A DNA stretch of 64,000 bases from Cladocopium goreaui (lineage: Eukaryota > Sar > Dinophyceae > Suessiales > Symbiodiniaceae): positions 186,001 through 250,000 of the forward strand of contig CAMXCT020006647.1 of NCBI GenBank assembly GCA_947184155.2, written 5' to 3'. Position 1 is the stretch's first letter. Each line of letters opens with the position of its first letter. Of this stretch, positions 32,101 to 38,820 are shown in pieces. Both the position numbers and the translations under genes were made by a program. The notes below the pieces were generated by a model. The model was not told the DNA's origin, made no database searches, and saw nothing but the letters and a program-made list of their open reading frames with translations.

Positions 32101-33901
32101 TATCAGAATGATGAATGACAAGCAACAGAGGGAAGCCGATGCACAGCGGGCACAACAGCAACAACAACAGACTGGGCCTAGTAGTTCCACCGCCGGTGGA
32201 CACGATGGTTACAGCTCTGCAGCTGGGAGTGCACCACCACCAAAAGCTCCACCATCGAAGGCAAGGCCATCTACACCTCCTGCAAGAAAGGACTGGGTGA
32301 TTCCTCGGGTACCGAATGGATATCTTTTCAGAACTTCATCAATGCCCGATCAAAGGAACTCCGAGTTCATCACCTCAGCATGGATGGACGAGCATAATCA
32401 CTTTCTTCTATCAATCGTCCAAGGCCCAGCAGCTCAAGCTGCCAGCACTTCAGGTTCAGCACCTTGGGCACAATACTTGAGGAGAGTGACCGCATATGCT
32501 TGCATGGTCTTCGGAATCTGCAACCCGGCAGTCGTGACGGAGGACACCGCGTCTACCATCTCTGAGAAAGACTGGTTGAGGTGCTACAGCCACGTTGTCC
32601 GCAAGTACATGCTGACGCGGACAGGGTGCTATCTGTCGACTGCAGGAATGCTCATGATGCTAGGGCATCACGACGTGAACGTTGCCAACCAATCTGACCT
32701 TGGCCGCATCAAGAAGATGATCACCAACCCACTTGCTTGCAGGATCATCGATGCACCAAGCGGTCCAAGAGATCATGACATGTTGGCAGGTGATTTCAGG
32801 GCTGGAACAACCATCCTCATCACCGACCTGATGTTCCGCGTGGGGACCCAAAGTGGGACGCATGGCATCCAAATGGGATTAGCTGACATGGGATGGGAAA
32901 GTGTCGAGGTGTTCAAGATCCATGATTCTGAAGCAGAACGACCCCTTCAGCAATTCCTCGACACCCTTGACAAGGTCAAGCAGTACCTCAGCACGGATAC
33001 CGTCGACGATGGTTTGATAACTGTGCACCTTTGGTTGTCATTGCAGTTCCTACATGCACAAAAACCACCTCATTGTGTCATGCTTGAAAACGACTTCAAG
33101 AATCAGTTTGTCAAGGGGGTGCTCGATCTTGATCAAGTTACGTCCAGACCCCTGATGGTCGCCATCAACAATGACTCCATGTTCAACGGAGTGGACTCTG
33201 TTACGTCCAGGATCGCAGAGGAGCTGATTGAGAAGATGAGGCTCCAAGGGATCTTGGTAACATCGGATCAGAGGATGTGGCGGTCAATGTACTCGCAATT
33301 CGGAAAACAGTATTCGATTTTGAGTACAACCAAGAAGGGGACTTTGGGAAAGACGGCAATTTGGTCTGTCATCGAGAAGAATCTATTTCGCCAAAGGGTC
33401 TTCCTCATGTGTGCCACGAATAGGGAACATGTATCAGTTCTCAATGAGGGAGCGTTCAAACCTGACGAATCGGGCATCATCGCCAAAGTTCTGGAGGATA
33501 TGACCGGACCAACTGAGGCGTTCAAGATCGCAGGTGGCGAAATGACCCCTGGTGACTATGCAAATGACGACACCACAATCTTCCAGCGAGGCCCTGGAAC
33601 CGCCGTGAACAGATTCACCAAAGACAAAAGGTTCAAGACCAGTTGGGTCGAACCGGTGGTCGGCACCCATGAGCTGGAACCAGTGGTTTCCGATCGGTGC
33701 ATGTGGTTCACCATTGACAAGGAGAATGAAGACATCCTGTGCGGAAGCTGTAGAGGCGCAGAGACGATGGATGAGGTCGAGACGTGCCAGTCGAGACCAA
33801 CCCATTGCATTAATTGCTCCGCCAACACCCAGGACCATTACAAGCGTTCATCCCCACATTGGAGGCCAGGAAGTCCGTACTACTCCTTGCAGCTAGGTTG
33901 A
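26186..33901 (+). CDS. ORF3: reverse transcriptase-RNase H with a long unknown extension
   Basis: 2571 residues from the first ATG; the frame is open from 26036, so fusion to ORF2 by a -1 frameshift is possible. Residues about 130-460 are a Copia reverse transcriptase: LVKALYGHPDSG, then the YVDD active site at 360-363. RNase H follows, with acidic residues in ADADFAG (about 583-585), STPEAE (E628), HDDNQG (D663) and AADIHTK (D716). After about 745 no known retroelement domain is evident. Residues about 1285-1292 read PCTGGSPW; then FDGCMYGL (1365) and CDGSHTHGQCAG (1403), a Cys/His-rich block that looks metal-binding. A 24-residue tandem duplication lies at 1495-1542. The last about 1020 residues look globular but unassigned, with a Gln/Pro/Ser linker near 1980-2035 and a C-terminal Cys cluster (CGSC ... 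CINC, about 2519-2548). Confidence 0.85.
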   Translation: MSQDYIRRGKVFQYGKGSVSPVGRGVSASAPCYSDLSDTDVPDDDDFLMEWDEWSEIEKGKGPKATWNNDKVYDFNQGKVVAAATLHNTNEVPQDARGLSDVFLPFPCMPCINHCDDHREKLTSNGDGININKMFNTAVARPVGRKEMMENDDARKAMRKEWLGQHAAGVYDFSVVREYDDVVREAKANKTEVHMARVHGICVEKNYQLPAGSPSRKFKGRGVLLGNQVKNQFWEAAFFQDLGNSPATFEASRWADFYGCLPGHNVKLADAIQAYIQAKLTGPPCWVELPEDAWPDDVDIRKFRRPVVRLVKALYGHPDSGTMWEQHCDQKVRELDFVPVGEEWPSMYFHKKLKLLLVIYVDDLKLAGPEENLTKGWEMLRSKLNIEPETDLGLYLGCILRKGSTKLHDGTPVSTMTYDMEGLLKLSVEKYLDIVGKDTKLKQVSTPSLPEETKKHKSRAPCPGNPKNKKVCPWCTHEFDPDAPLFYEQGTQGEDVSPGESERGALAPHAASVLMKLLYAARIARFDLLRSINSLARNVTKWTIDDDAKLYHLMCYVNSSLSKRMTGWVGDNFNELTLSLFADADFAGCAQSLRSTSGSHMHIQGNHTRFPLSGGSKRQGCVSHSTPEAEIVAADVTLRTMGLPAMSIWETLTGKSPKLLFHDDNQGMIGVVRSGRNPTMRHLERTHGIAITSLHEHFTRENYVLMYEVTSKMAADIHTKGFKNPLAWKRACMLINLLDPGDIGTKDLLDMVSPTTDVDTTVRQVFQTKTQDVPNFPYTEIPILPPEVYQKGLSGKEQVQQLPGMDPILVVKTPTFFRKRPSGVSLPHDCLRSTWILSHGKWIKVEDRVPPVQQQDRFDQWVERACFQYHPCQFSISPSVITRQSAGVVSPGHLASTARQGLHAAAVPTRQTHVLKYPQLTVGVGQLFCHQSHGNEPTTIHAAPCGTARVINTLLRVVHGGSSGWGSLPMGFPPTGDPDDDPYPTENKDPNRQRIVFAGGDVIAGRVSKDKAYNPSTSSRKGKKISKNERDQDEWIWKDETTLMRVHKIPRRKMFTPKEADFLPCKLRRFRDERETNQVFQSSGRLIHDSWRLVGNNIEKTNKRNEFWTGTTTFKIISNADIKDVMDSGSDVEDRASCQDTVVTCILDGNMKIIPLDDMFIAHHYKLKHETRKQNDWDIQMNLHRKNGKILTYHFKQSYADFLGKILNDVTISLNVYEMKDDIPCLLLMCAETQSIITKIHKQSRFKMMHVVTITEDDNLMSNYGRAKWRRCIRGPSDCVFFAGPCTGGSPWNRLNKNVSEVTAHNIRMKALLYWELWEEFTLCLQRVHVLHAMALLELPRGCDYWNDERMKFLINGTQSTVHDFDGCMYGLKSQFKDVGTAIKKPWRIVSWGVEFFDLHVKCDGSHTHGQCAGRETRATQLYTEKIVRAILRGVTNQMLINNVYGKRFRPKVMEEEDYYKSKSCACVIINDYECNTNVKTINEQLFINFITQRGGVKVKLRLYPRRGSILADPDPVRGGLKVKSGCYLRRWCALTDPDSAYLTSVFAMAGTDLVIPSAAKGISLLKSTLSLIQEKKQEHNLPAPFSTYEEANFRGYKDKDLDEWLDRVKISPPVVVALAFVMDRSGRAFVTHAIRLLMKMLSKVTNENELKMSAISFIDKGARLSKLVEGAARNPDEKSIMQMLCTFECAIRIDELWDTLKDHYTGQNSMINKEITVRDLRDKIANTSPANLGSLNQTYPPYGSPCYQIRKRTNFEEIARRKWEKWSFEVMRREEPEPSEVENRIQYLVNIMYEESYSLGYALRRHNARATSSQGKTIIVQNVLEDWMSMSYDLSLERTAAVVHLQTILMISKMLHEWMTKLENFRSMSHLSGIIKADLVRMKQAIDLRDDLWELGGYNIERADQGMFEEVEKRNRTFSCIRDYVTTTATTQMGQGATEVSHIDGWDIPLMPRDGRNPPSQPDHPGWDPSPIRMMNDKQQREADAQRAQQQQQQTGPSSSTAGGHDGYSSAAGSAPPPKAPPSKARPSTPPARKDWVIPRVPNGYLFRTSSMPDQRNSEFITSAWMDEHNHFLLSIVQGPAAQAASTSGSAPWAQYLRRVTAYACMVFGICNPAVVTEDTASTISEKDWLRCYSHVVRKYMLTRTGCYLSTAGMLMMLGHHDVNVANQSDLGRIKKMITNPLACRIIDAPSGPRDHDMLAGDFRAGTTILITDLMFRVGTQSGTHGIQMGLADMGWESVEVFKIHDSEAERPLQQFLDTLDKVKQYLSTDTVDDGLITVHLWLSLQFLHAQKPPHCVMLENDFKNQFVKGVLDLDQVTSRPLMVAINNDSMFNGVDSVTSRIAEELIEKMRLQGILVTSDQRMWRSMYSQFGKQYSILSTTKKGTLGKTAIWSVIEKNLFRQRVFLMCATNREHVSVLNEGAFKPDESGIIAKVLEDMTGPTEAFKIAGGEMTPGDYANDDTTIFQRGPGTAVNRFTKDKRFKTSWVEPVVGTHELEPVVSDRCMWFTIDKENEDILCGSCRGAETMDEVETCQSRPTHCINCSANTQDHYKRSSPHWRPGSPYYSLQLG
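30668..30811 (+). repeat. 72-bp in-frame tandem duplication inside ORF3
   Basis: GGVKVKLRLYPRRGSILADPD and a diverged second copy (GGLKVKSGCYLRRWCALTDPD) are directly adjacent. The phase is kept (24 codons). It falls between the Cys/His-rich block and a segment starting MAGTDLVIPSAAKG that looks like the beginning of an independent protein, so it may mark a fusion junction. Confidence 0.8.
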
Positions 33902-36900
33902 AGGTTGCATTCGAGGATCTTGGTGTTGACATTGTTGACATCAATCAAGGATTCCAAACATGGCTCACATTTACTGCGTCTTCGTTGATTTCAAATGCAT
34001 CGTTGGCGTATGGGGAGCACTTGATGAAATCTCTATCTCACATGGGAGGAGTCAGAATTTCGAAGAGGCAAGCTCTGGAAATTTTCCGGAACGGACGCGG
34101 CAAGCAATTCAGCATATATCGAGAAAGAGTTTTCGATGATGTTGCAAAGAAGTGGCTTTTGATCTATAGAGTCACAAAGGATTGCGGAAATGTCGCATAC
34201 AAAGACTTCTTCGAGAAGGTTGCCGTTCCCGAGGTGAAGGAGAGGAACGAGATTTTTGGATTCTCCCGTGCATCTGCCGAGAAAACTGGAGATATCATCG
34301 AGTTCTGGCTTGGTGTCTTGGACGTGGCCAATATGGCCAAGGGAGTCGTAGATGTTTTCAATGCTAGTGTTGATCCAGCTGAGTATCTCAATGGATTGGA
34401 AAAGGCACTGGCTCAATTTACATCGACCTCCCGAACCTCGAGCACCATCAATGACAAGAGACGGGGATCCTTCGACTGCACACTGCAAACTGCAGAAGCC
34501 GAAAGGGTCATGAAGCTCATCCACGCAATCCCCGGATATGATTCGCTGGCCAATTTCTGCTGCCTCACGGACTGGGAGAAGGATCAGGTATTCTCTCATT
34601 ATCGCAGGAAGAACAACATCACAGGGGGTGACGCCAGCATGGGCACTGATGCCGATGCCAAGCCAGGTGACGAGTCGTCGGCTCACCCTGGGGAGGAGGA
34701 AGCTGATGAGCCAGCGAACGACCCCACCGATGTGGTCAGGGACTCAGAGAATTCCGGGAAACAACAACTTTTGGATGCGTTGGGAAAACTATTCACCGTC
34801 TCTGAGGATGTCAACGTGTGCTTGTATTGTGGTAGCACCCAACATGGCCATCTTGAATGTGAACATGAGAAGAGAGATGAAGTCAGAAAAGTGCTAAAGG
34901 CCGTCCGAGCGTCGCTCGAGGCTGATAGTCCAACATCTGATGACGTCGATATGGAGCCTCCTGAGCACAAGAAGGACGGTTCAGGTGCTACTGATGGGTC
35001 GGGGCAAACGGATGAACCCACAAAATCGAGGTTTGGTGAACACCAATGGTACGACAGCATCAGAACTATGTCTGAAGTTGGTGACCTCGATGAGTATGGC
35101 AGATTCTGCATAGAAGGACGTGATGTGACAAAGCTAGGACCACAGAACATTGTTGACCTCAACGAAGTGGTCAGAGACGCTATTGTCAGAGGAGGAGGTG
35201 ACTCTTGGTCAGTGCCAGACTTCATGGCAAGCTACTCTGATAACAACATCAGGAAGCCCTTCTACAAGAGAGTCGAGGCGCCGCAAGATGGTTTCTTGAA
35301 AATCATCCCGACCACGGGGGTCCATTTCTTCAACTGCTCTTACTTTGGCGGTGTAGAATATGCGGCCAACTACCGATTCGAGACTGGCAACCGACTCAAT
35401 ACCTACGAGGACAAGGTGAGTACATCACTAAACAGGATCCTGCGGCACATCGTGGGGAAGGTATCAGAACAACAGAGTTTGTCATGTGATGACGCCGGCT
35501 GGGTGCCCATCGAGGAGGTGCTCAAATGTGAGTCCATCTGGAGGCACGAGTACGCACGCTGGCCACATGTATTCCTTGCTCCAAAAGGAAGAGCAAATGA
35601 TCAGAGTGCATGGAATGTCGATGAGGCAAACTACCGCATGACGTTGCTCTTCAAGATTATGTTCCACTGTGCCCGGTATGGACGTCGTGTTCGTGAACAA
35701 GTGTTGGCATTTGGTATCAACAAGGACATCGAGCGCACCAGCCTGACGTGCATTGACAACAAAGTCGATGCGAACACGAACATTCCTGATGAAGGTCTAC
35801 TGCTCTACCCTGTGGCGGTCCGTGCTCCTACGGGGCACAAGGAAGGATCTTCGAGGGACGACGTCTCATTGCTGTCCTCATTACTTTCACATCCAATCGC
35901 GCCCAACACCATTTTGTCGTTACCGGTTTGTTTCCACATCACCAAGAAGACCAACCTTCGAAGCATTTGGAGGCAGGGATTAATTCCAGGAGGTCTTGGA
36001 GAAGGTCATCGGATGTTCACGTTCTTCAACCCGTACGTGCCATGGGATCACAGATCATGGACTATCACGAAGAGCGTTGATACGCGAAAGGGGGACTACA
36101 TTTGCTTGTTCATCCCGACCGAGACCTTGATGGTGGAATATGGCGGTCGACTGACTGACTCGGGACAGATCGTCTCACCAAAGATCATCCCGTTCTCGGC
36201 AATCAAAGGAGGATGGATTCAGGACCCAAAAGACCAAAACAATAAGACATGGCTCCGGTTGTTCGTCCCGTCGGGCGACGACCAGGTAGTCCGGTCTGGA
36301 ACTGTCAAATCAAGAACGGTAGCCACCAAGGAGTCCATCTTGAGGGTTGCAAGTCAATGCATCGACGCCGAAGATCAACCGTTTGACGAAACCGCCATGG
36401 ATGCCATGAACATCGTCAACCAATTCAAGAACGACCTCATCAAGCCTGGCGGACAAGAACAATACCTGGCCCGCATCAAGCTGATTGACTACATAGTCGA
36501 ACGCAAAAGGGTGCAAACATCAGGTTGCCGCCATTGTCCTCACTGTCTCAATGAGACGCCGACAAAACTAGCAGTGTGTCTAGTTTGCTGGACGGAACTG
36601 GAAAGTTGTGGAATCCGTCCCTATCGGCTACAAGCTCCTGAAGACGATGAAGATGAGGCCACGAAGAAAGAGATCGATGAAGAAGTTCGTCGACAAGAAG
36701 AATCGTTGTTCAAGGATACGGTCCATCAAGCACAAGAAAACGTATCCGAATCCAACGACTATGGCTTCAATCCCGACGAGGTCGACTACAACGAAGGCGA
36801 TGATGAAGAAATGGATCAGGAGGAGGAAGCCCAACAGGAAGACGACGAAATCGTTGAAGAAGACGAAGATGAAATGGAAGTCGAACCTGAAGATGAATCC

Positions 36901-37323
36901 TCTTCCAAACTTCCAGCATGGACCAAGAACCTCGAGAGCGGCAGCAAGGGTATGCCAGAAGACGGACTTATCAACAATGATGTCTCCGAGGCCGCGGCTC
37001 ACTTGTATGACAATGCTGTCATGTCAAAGGTCATCACAATGTTCAGGCTCTACTACAAACAGAGAGTCACTCTGACCCCAGAGGAGTACTATGAGATGAT
37101 GACGGAAACCAAGCGAGTCCGGCTGGACCTGGACGACTTCTGTCCTTATACAGGAGAAGACCAGGATGGCAACCTCAAGCGACCGACGGAGCTGGAATTG
37201 GATGAACTCTTTCAGCAGAAAGGGAAGAGGAATTCATGGTCAGAAGGAGAGAAGTTATACTCAGGGCGACCAAGAAACATGATGATGCCTGTCATCAAGA
37301 CTTTAGAGATCTATGAAAGATGA
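33814..37323 (+). CDS. ORF4: CCHC knuckle plus Tpt1/KptA-like domain
   Basis: The frame opens after TAA at 33811; the first ATG is at 34024 (MKSLSHMGG), and the preceding 70 codons could be reached by a -1 frameshift from ORF3. Numbering from 33814 (1169 codons): C336-x2-C339-x4-H344-x4-C349 is an exact retroviral CCHC knuckle. At 535-575, LNRILRH then DDAGWVPIEEVL matches the N-terminal lobe of RNA 2'-phosphotransferase (Tpt1/KptA: L..LLRH ... GW..I..LL). At 633-645 INKDIERTSL resembles its N-D-K-x-R-F segment, and at 707-735 FHITKKTNLRSIWRQGLIPG then GHRMF resembles its YHGT ... GL ... RxH segment. R544, H545, R641 and R733 could be the R-H-R-R catalytic set. A Cys-rich ribbon (CRHCPHC ... 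CLVC) lies at 905-925, an acidic stretch at 940-1030. It ends in an ATGA overlap with ORF5. Confidence 0.75.
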   Translation: MLRQHPGPLQAFIPTLEARKSVLLLAARLKVAFEDLGVDIVDINQGFQTWLTFTASSLISNASLAYGEHLMKSLSHMGGVRISKRQALEIFRNGRGKQFSIYRERVFDDVAKKWLLIYRVTKDCGNVAYKDFFEKVAVPEVKERNEIFGFSRASAEKTGDIIEFWLGVLDVANMAKGVVDVFNASVDPAEYLNGLEKALAQFTSTSRTSSTINDKRRGSFDCTLQTAEAERVMKLIHAIPGYDSLANFCCLTDWEKDQVFSHYRRKNNITGGDASMGTDADAKPGDESSAHPGEEEADEPANDPTDVVRDSENSGKQQLLDALGKLFTVSEDVNVCLYCGSTQHGHLECEHEKRDEVRKVLKAVRASLEADSPTSDDVDMEPPEHKKDGSGATDGSGQTDEPTKSRFGEHQWYDSIRTMSEVGDLDEYGRFCIEGRDVTKLGPQNIVDLNEVVRDAIVRGGGDSWSVPDFMASYSDNNIRKPFYKRVEAPQDGFLKIIPTTGVHFFNCSYFGGVEYAANYRFETGNRLNTYEDKVSTSLNRILRHIVGKVSEQQSLSCDDAGWVPIEEVLKCESIWRHEYARWPHVFLAPKGRANDQSAWNVDEANYRMTLLFKIMFHCARYGRRVREQVLAFGINKDIERTSLTCIDNKVDANTNIPDEGLLLYPVAVRAPTGHKEGSSRDDVSLLSSLLSHPIAPNTILSLPVCFHITKKTNLRSIWRQGLIPGGLGEGHRMFTFFNPYVPWDHRSWTITKSVDTRKGDYICLFIPTETLMVEYGGRLTDSGQIVSPKIIPFSAIKGGWIQDPKDQNNKTWLRLFVPSGDDQVVRSGTVKSRTVATKESILRVASQCIDAEDQPFDETAMDAMNIVNQFKNDLIKPGGQEQYLARIKLIDYIVERKRVQTSGCRHCPHCLNETPTKLAVCLVCWTELESCGIRPYRLQAPEDDEDEATKKEIDEEVRRQEESLFKDTVHQAQENVSESNDYGFNPDEVDYNEGDDEEMDQEEEAQQEDDEIVEEDEDEMEVEPEDESSSKLPAWTKNLESGSKGMPEDGLINNDVSEAAAHLYDNAVMSKVITMFRLYYKQRVTLTPEEYYEMMTETKRVRLDLDDFCPYTGEDQDGNLKRPTELELDELFQQKGKRNSWSEGEKLYSGRPRNMMMPVIKTLEIYER

Positions 37324-38006
37324 TGGAATTTCTGGTACGCGCTGGGTACACTCCTGAGTCATTAGGCTTTCTCATGCCAATGAACCGAATGCAGGCTGAT
37401 GCCCAAGGGAAACAGGAGATGCGAATAACCATCAGCAATTTCCTTCGACGACTGCTCAAAGGAACCTTTCCGGAGCACGAGTCATACACCTTCTTTCGCT
37501 CCGGGAGCCACGGCTTCCCCAACTGCATCGAACTCCCAGCCTTCTCGGTATATCTGAGCCTGAGGGAGAAAGAACAGAGAGTAGAGCTGCTCTTTGCAGC
37601 CCAACAATGTGGCATTCCTTTACCTCAAAACTTTGTCAGCAAGATGGCTTATGCTATTCAGCTGGCCGAGGCCGAGGCGCAGAGGGGAAAGACCGAAATG
37701 AAAGCGAAGATGGCTCCAACCCTTGGCGACGAAGTGGTGAGTGAAGTATTCAAAGCGGTTGGACATACTGCAGCTTCTAAGTTTGCTAAACCAACTGCGC
37801 AACCTTCACAGACACCTGAAGGCACTGGTTCAGCATCATCCTCATCGGCTAGTGCACCAAAGGGCAAGGCTATGCCGAAATCCCATGAACCATCAAAGGC
37901 ACCGCCTGCAAAGCCTTCATCGCCGAAAGCTGCTCCGAAACGTGCGGCAGGATGGGAGAGAACTCCAACAGCACCTCAATGGAAGAAAGTCCGCCGTGAG
38001 CAGTAA
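37320..38006 (+). CDS. ORF5: small protein with basic Pro/Ser tail
   Basis: 228 residues, starting MMEFLVRAGYTPES at the ATG of an exact ATGA overlap with ORF4. An in-frame TGA at 37314, two codons upstream, leaves almost no room for a frameshift, so reinitiation is the likeliest route. The first about 150 residues look helical and globular (LRRLLKGTFPEHESYTFF; QRVELLFAAQQCGIPLP). The rest is Ala/Pro/Ser/Lys-rich and ends PQWKKVRREQ, which could bind nucleic acid or act as a nuclear signal. No family recognised. Confidence 0.7.
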   Translation: MMEFLVRAGYTPESLGFLMPMNRMQADAQGKQEMRITISNFLRRLLKGTFPEHESYTFFRSGSHGFPNCIELPAFSVYLSLREKEQRVELLFAAQQCGIPLPQNFVSKMAYAIQLAEAEAQRGKTEMKAKMAPTLGDEVVSEVFKAVGHTAASKFAKPTAQPSQTPEGTGSASSSSASAPKGKAMPKSHEPSKAPPAKPSSPKAAPKRAAGWERTPTAPQWKKVRREQ

Positions 38007-38502
38007 ACCAATTACTTTGATCCGTAAAAATGATCACTGGAATATGAGATGTGTATCGTCTTTGTGAACAGATGATCAGGAAAGGATCAACTGAGTGGAC
38101 TCTGAGCGAGGCAGTAGACTAATTCGCTTAGGTTCAAGATTTTTGATATTCCCAATCTGCACGAATTCTGCACTGTGCACGTGAATTCGTTAGTTAGCAT
38201 TGTAAATCTTTAGTAGCGAAGCGATCCATTTCTCCCGACGGGTGAGTGGTATGCCTAGCCAACGTAGAAAAGTAGATGTTAGCTAGCAATAATTCGCGTT
38301 GTACAGCTTGATGACGCGCCGAAGCATCGACAGCCAGAGAGTAGGCGAACCCTGAACCATTATTCCCGACGGGTATGTGGGGAAGGGGGAGCCGAATGGC
38401 ACGTTTTATGTACAAAGGCGTAATTCAAGTAGCAGAAACCAATCTAATTCAAAGTTCCCTCTCTCGTGTCCGTGGTTCGAAGAATACCACGGGCATGGGG
38501 GG
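38007..38502 (+). other. 3' non-coding region of the retroelement
   Basis: About 500 bp between ORF5 and the right LTR. It carries two copies of the CCCGACGGG motif: TTTCTCCCGACGGGTGAGTGG at about 38229 and ATTCCCGACGGGTATGTGG at about 38362. No ORF of note. Confidence 0.6.
38491..38502 (+). other. Putative polypurine tract
   Basis: GGGCATGGGGGG directly precedes the proposed right LTR (TGTCAAAGGG). It is G-rich with one CAT interruption. The position is right for plus-strand priming and supports the LTR boundary. Confidence 0.55.
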
Positions 38503-38686
38503 TGTCAAAGGGAACACAGCGGTAGCACATGTAACAATGAACAATGTTACGGCCATCATGGCTCAAGCGCCCGCAAGAGGAAAACGGCTGCGCGCTGACT
38601 GCAATGCCTGAGTGAGGTTCGGTAATAACTAGCACACAAGGTACTACCATTCGACTACATCCAGAACAAGGATTCATTTGTTCACA
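38503..38686 (+). repeat. Right (3') LTR, 184 bp
   Basis: Starts TGTCAAAGGGAAC and ends CAGAACAAGGATTCATTTG then TTCACA. It aligns to the left LTR but is 21 bp shorter with many substitutions. TGT...ACA ends fit Copia LTRs. The right flank is the interior of a CTGGTTGGTGG-family MITE. Confidence 0.7.
38551..38567 (+). promoter_or_regulatory. Spliced-leader-like relic in right LTR
   Basis: GGCCATCATGGCTCAAG matches the dinoflagellate spliced-leader end GCCATTTTGGCTCAAG at 14 of 16 bases. It lies where the left LTR has its own TTGGCTCAAG, so the feature belongs to the LTR and is not a chance hit in one copy. Confidence 0.55.
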
Positions 38687-38761
38687 TTTCCATATATGGG
38701 ATGTCATCCGAAACCCATTGACGAACTCATATTTTTCAAGATGGTTAAAACCACCAACCAG
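38687..38761. mobile_element. Truncated MITE, CTGGTTGGTGG family
   Basis: Only the right part of the element is present (TTTCCATATATGGGATGTC ... ACCACCAACCAG). It abuts the right LTR exactly. The missing left half is not at the other end of the retroelement. Confidence 0.85.
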
Positions 38762-38820
38762 TATATCTATATACCTATATATATATATATACACATATCG
38801 ATATATATATATATATATAG
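38762..38820. repeat. (AT)n microsatellite
   Basis: TATATATATACACATATCGATATATAT tract. Confidence 0.9.

Larger units (their letters stand above)
19579..38686 (+). mobile_element. Giant Ty1/Copia-type LTR retrotransposon
   Basis: The domain order is Gag (coiled coil, zinc fingers), aspartic protease, integrase, reverse transcriptase, RNase H. Integrase before reverse transcriptase is the Copia order. LTR-like sequences bound it, with a primer-binding-like site and a G-rich purine tract next to them. At about 19.1 kb it is several times the usual Copia length of about 5 kb; the excess is a long N-terminal coiled coil and about 8 kb downstream of RNase H. No target-site duplication is visible: the left flank ends ATATATAT, the right flank starts TTTCC. 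The long ORFs are intact, so expression was probably recent, but the two LTRs are clearly diverged. Confidence 0.9.

Noticed and set aside
19574-38691. Target-site duplication of the retroelement
   Set aside because: Left flank ATATA and right flank TTTCC do not match, so none is claimed.
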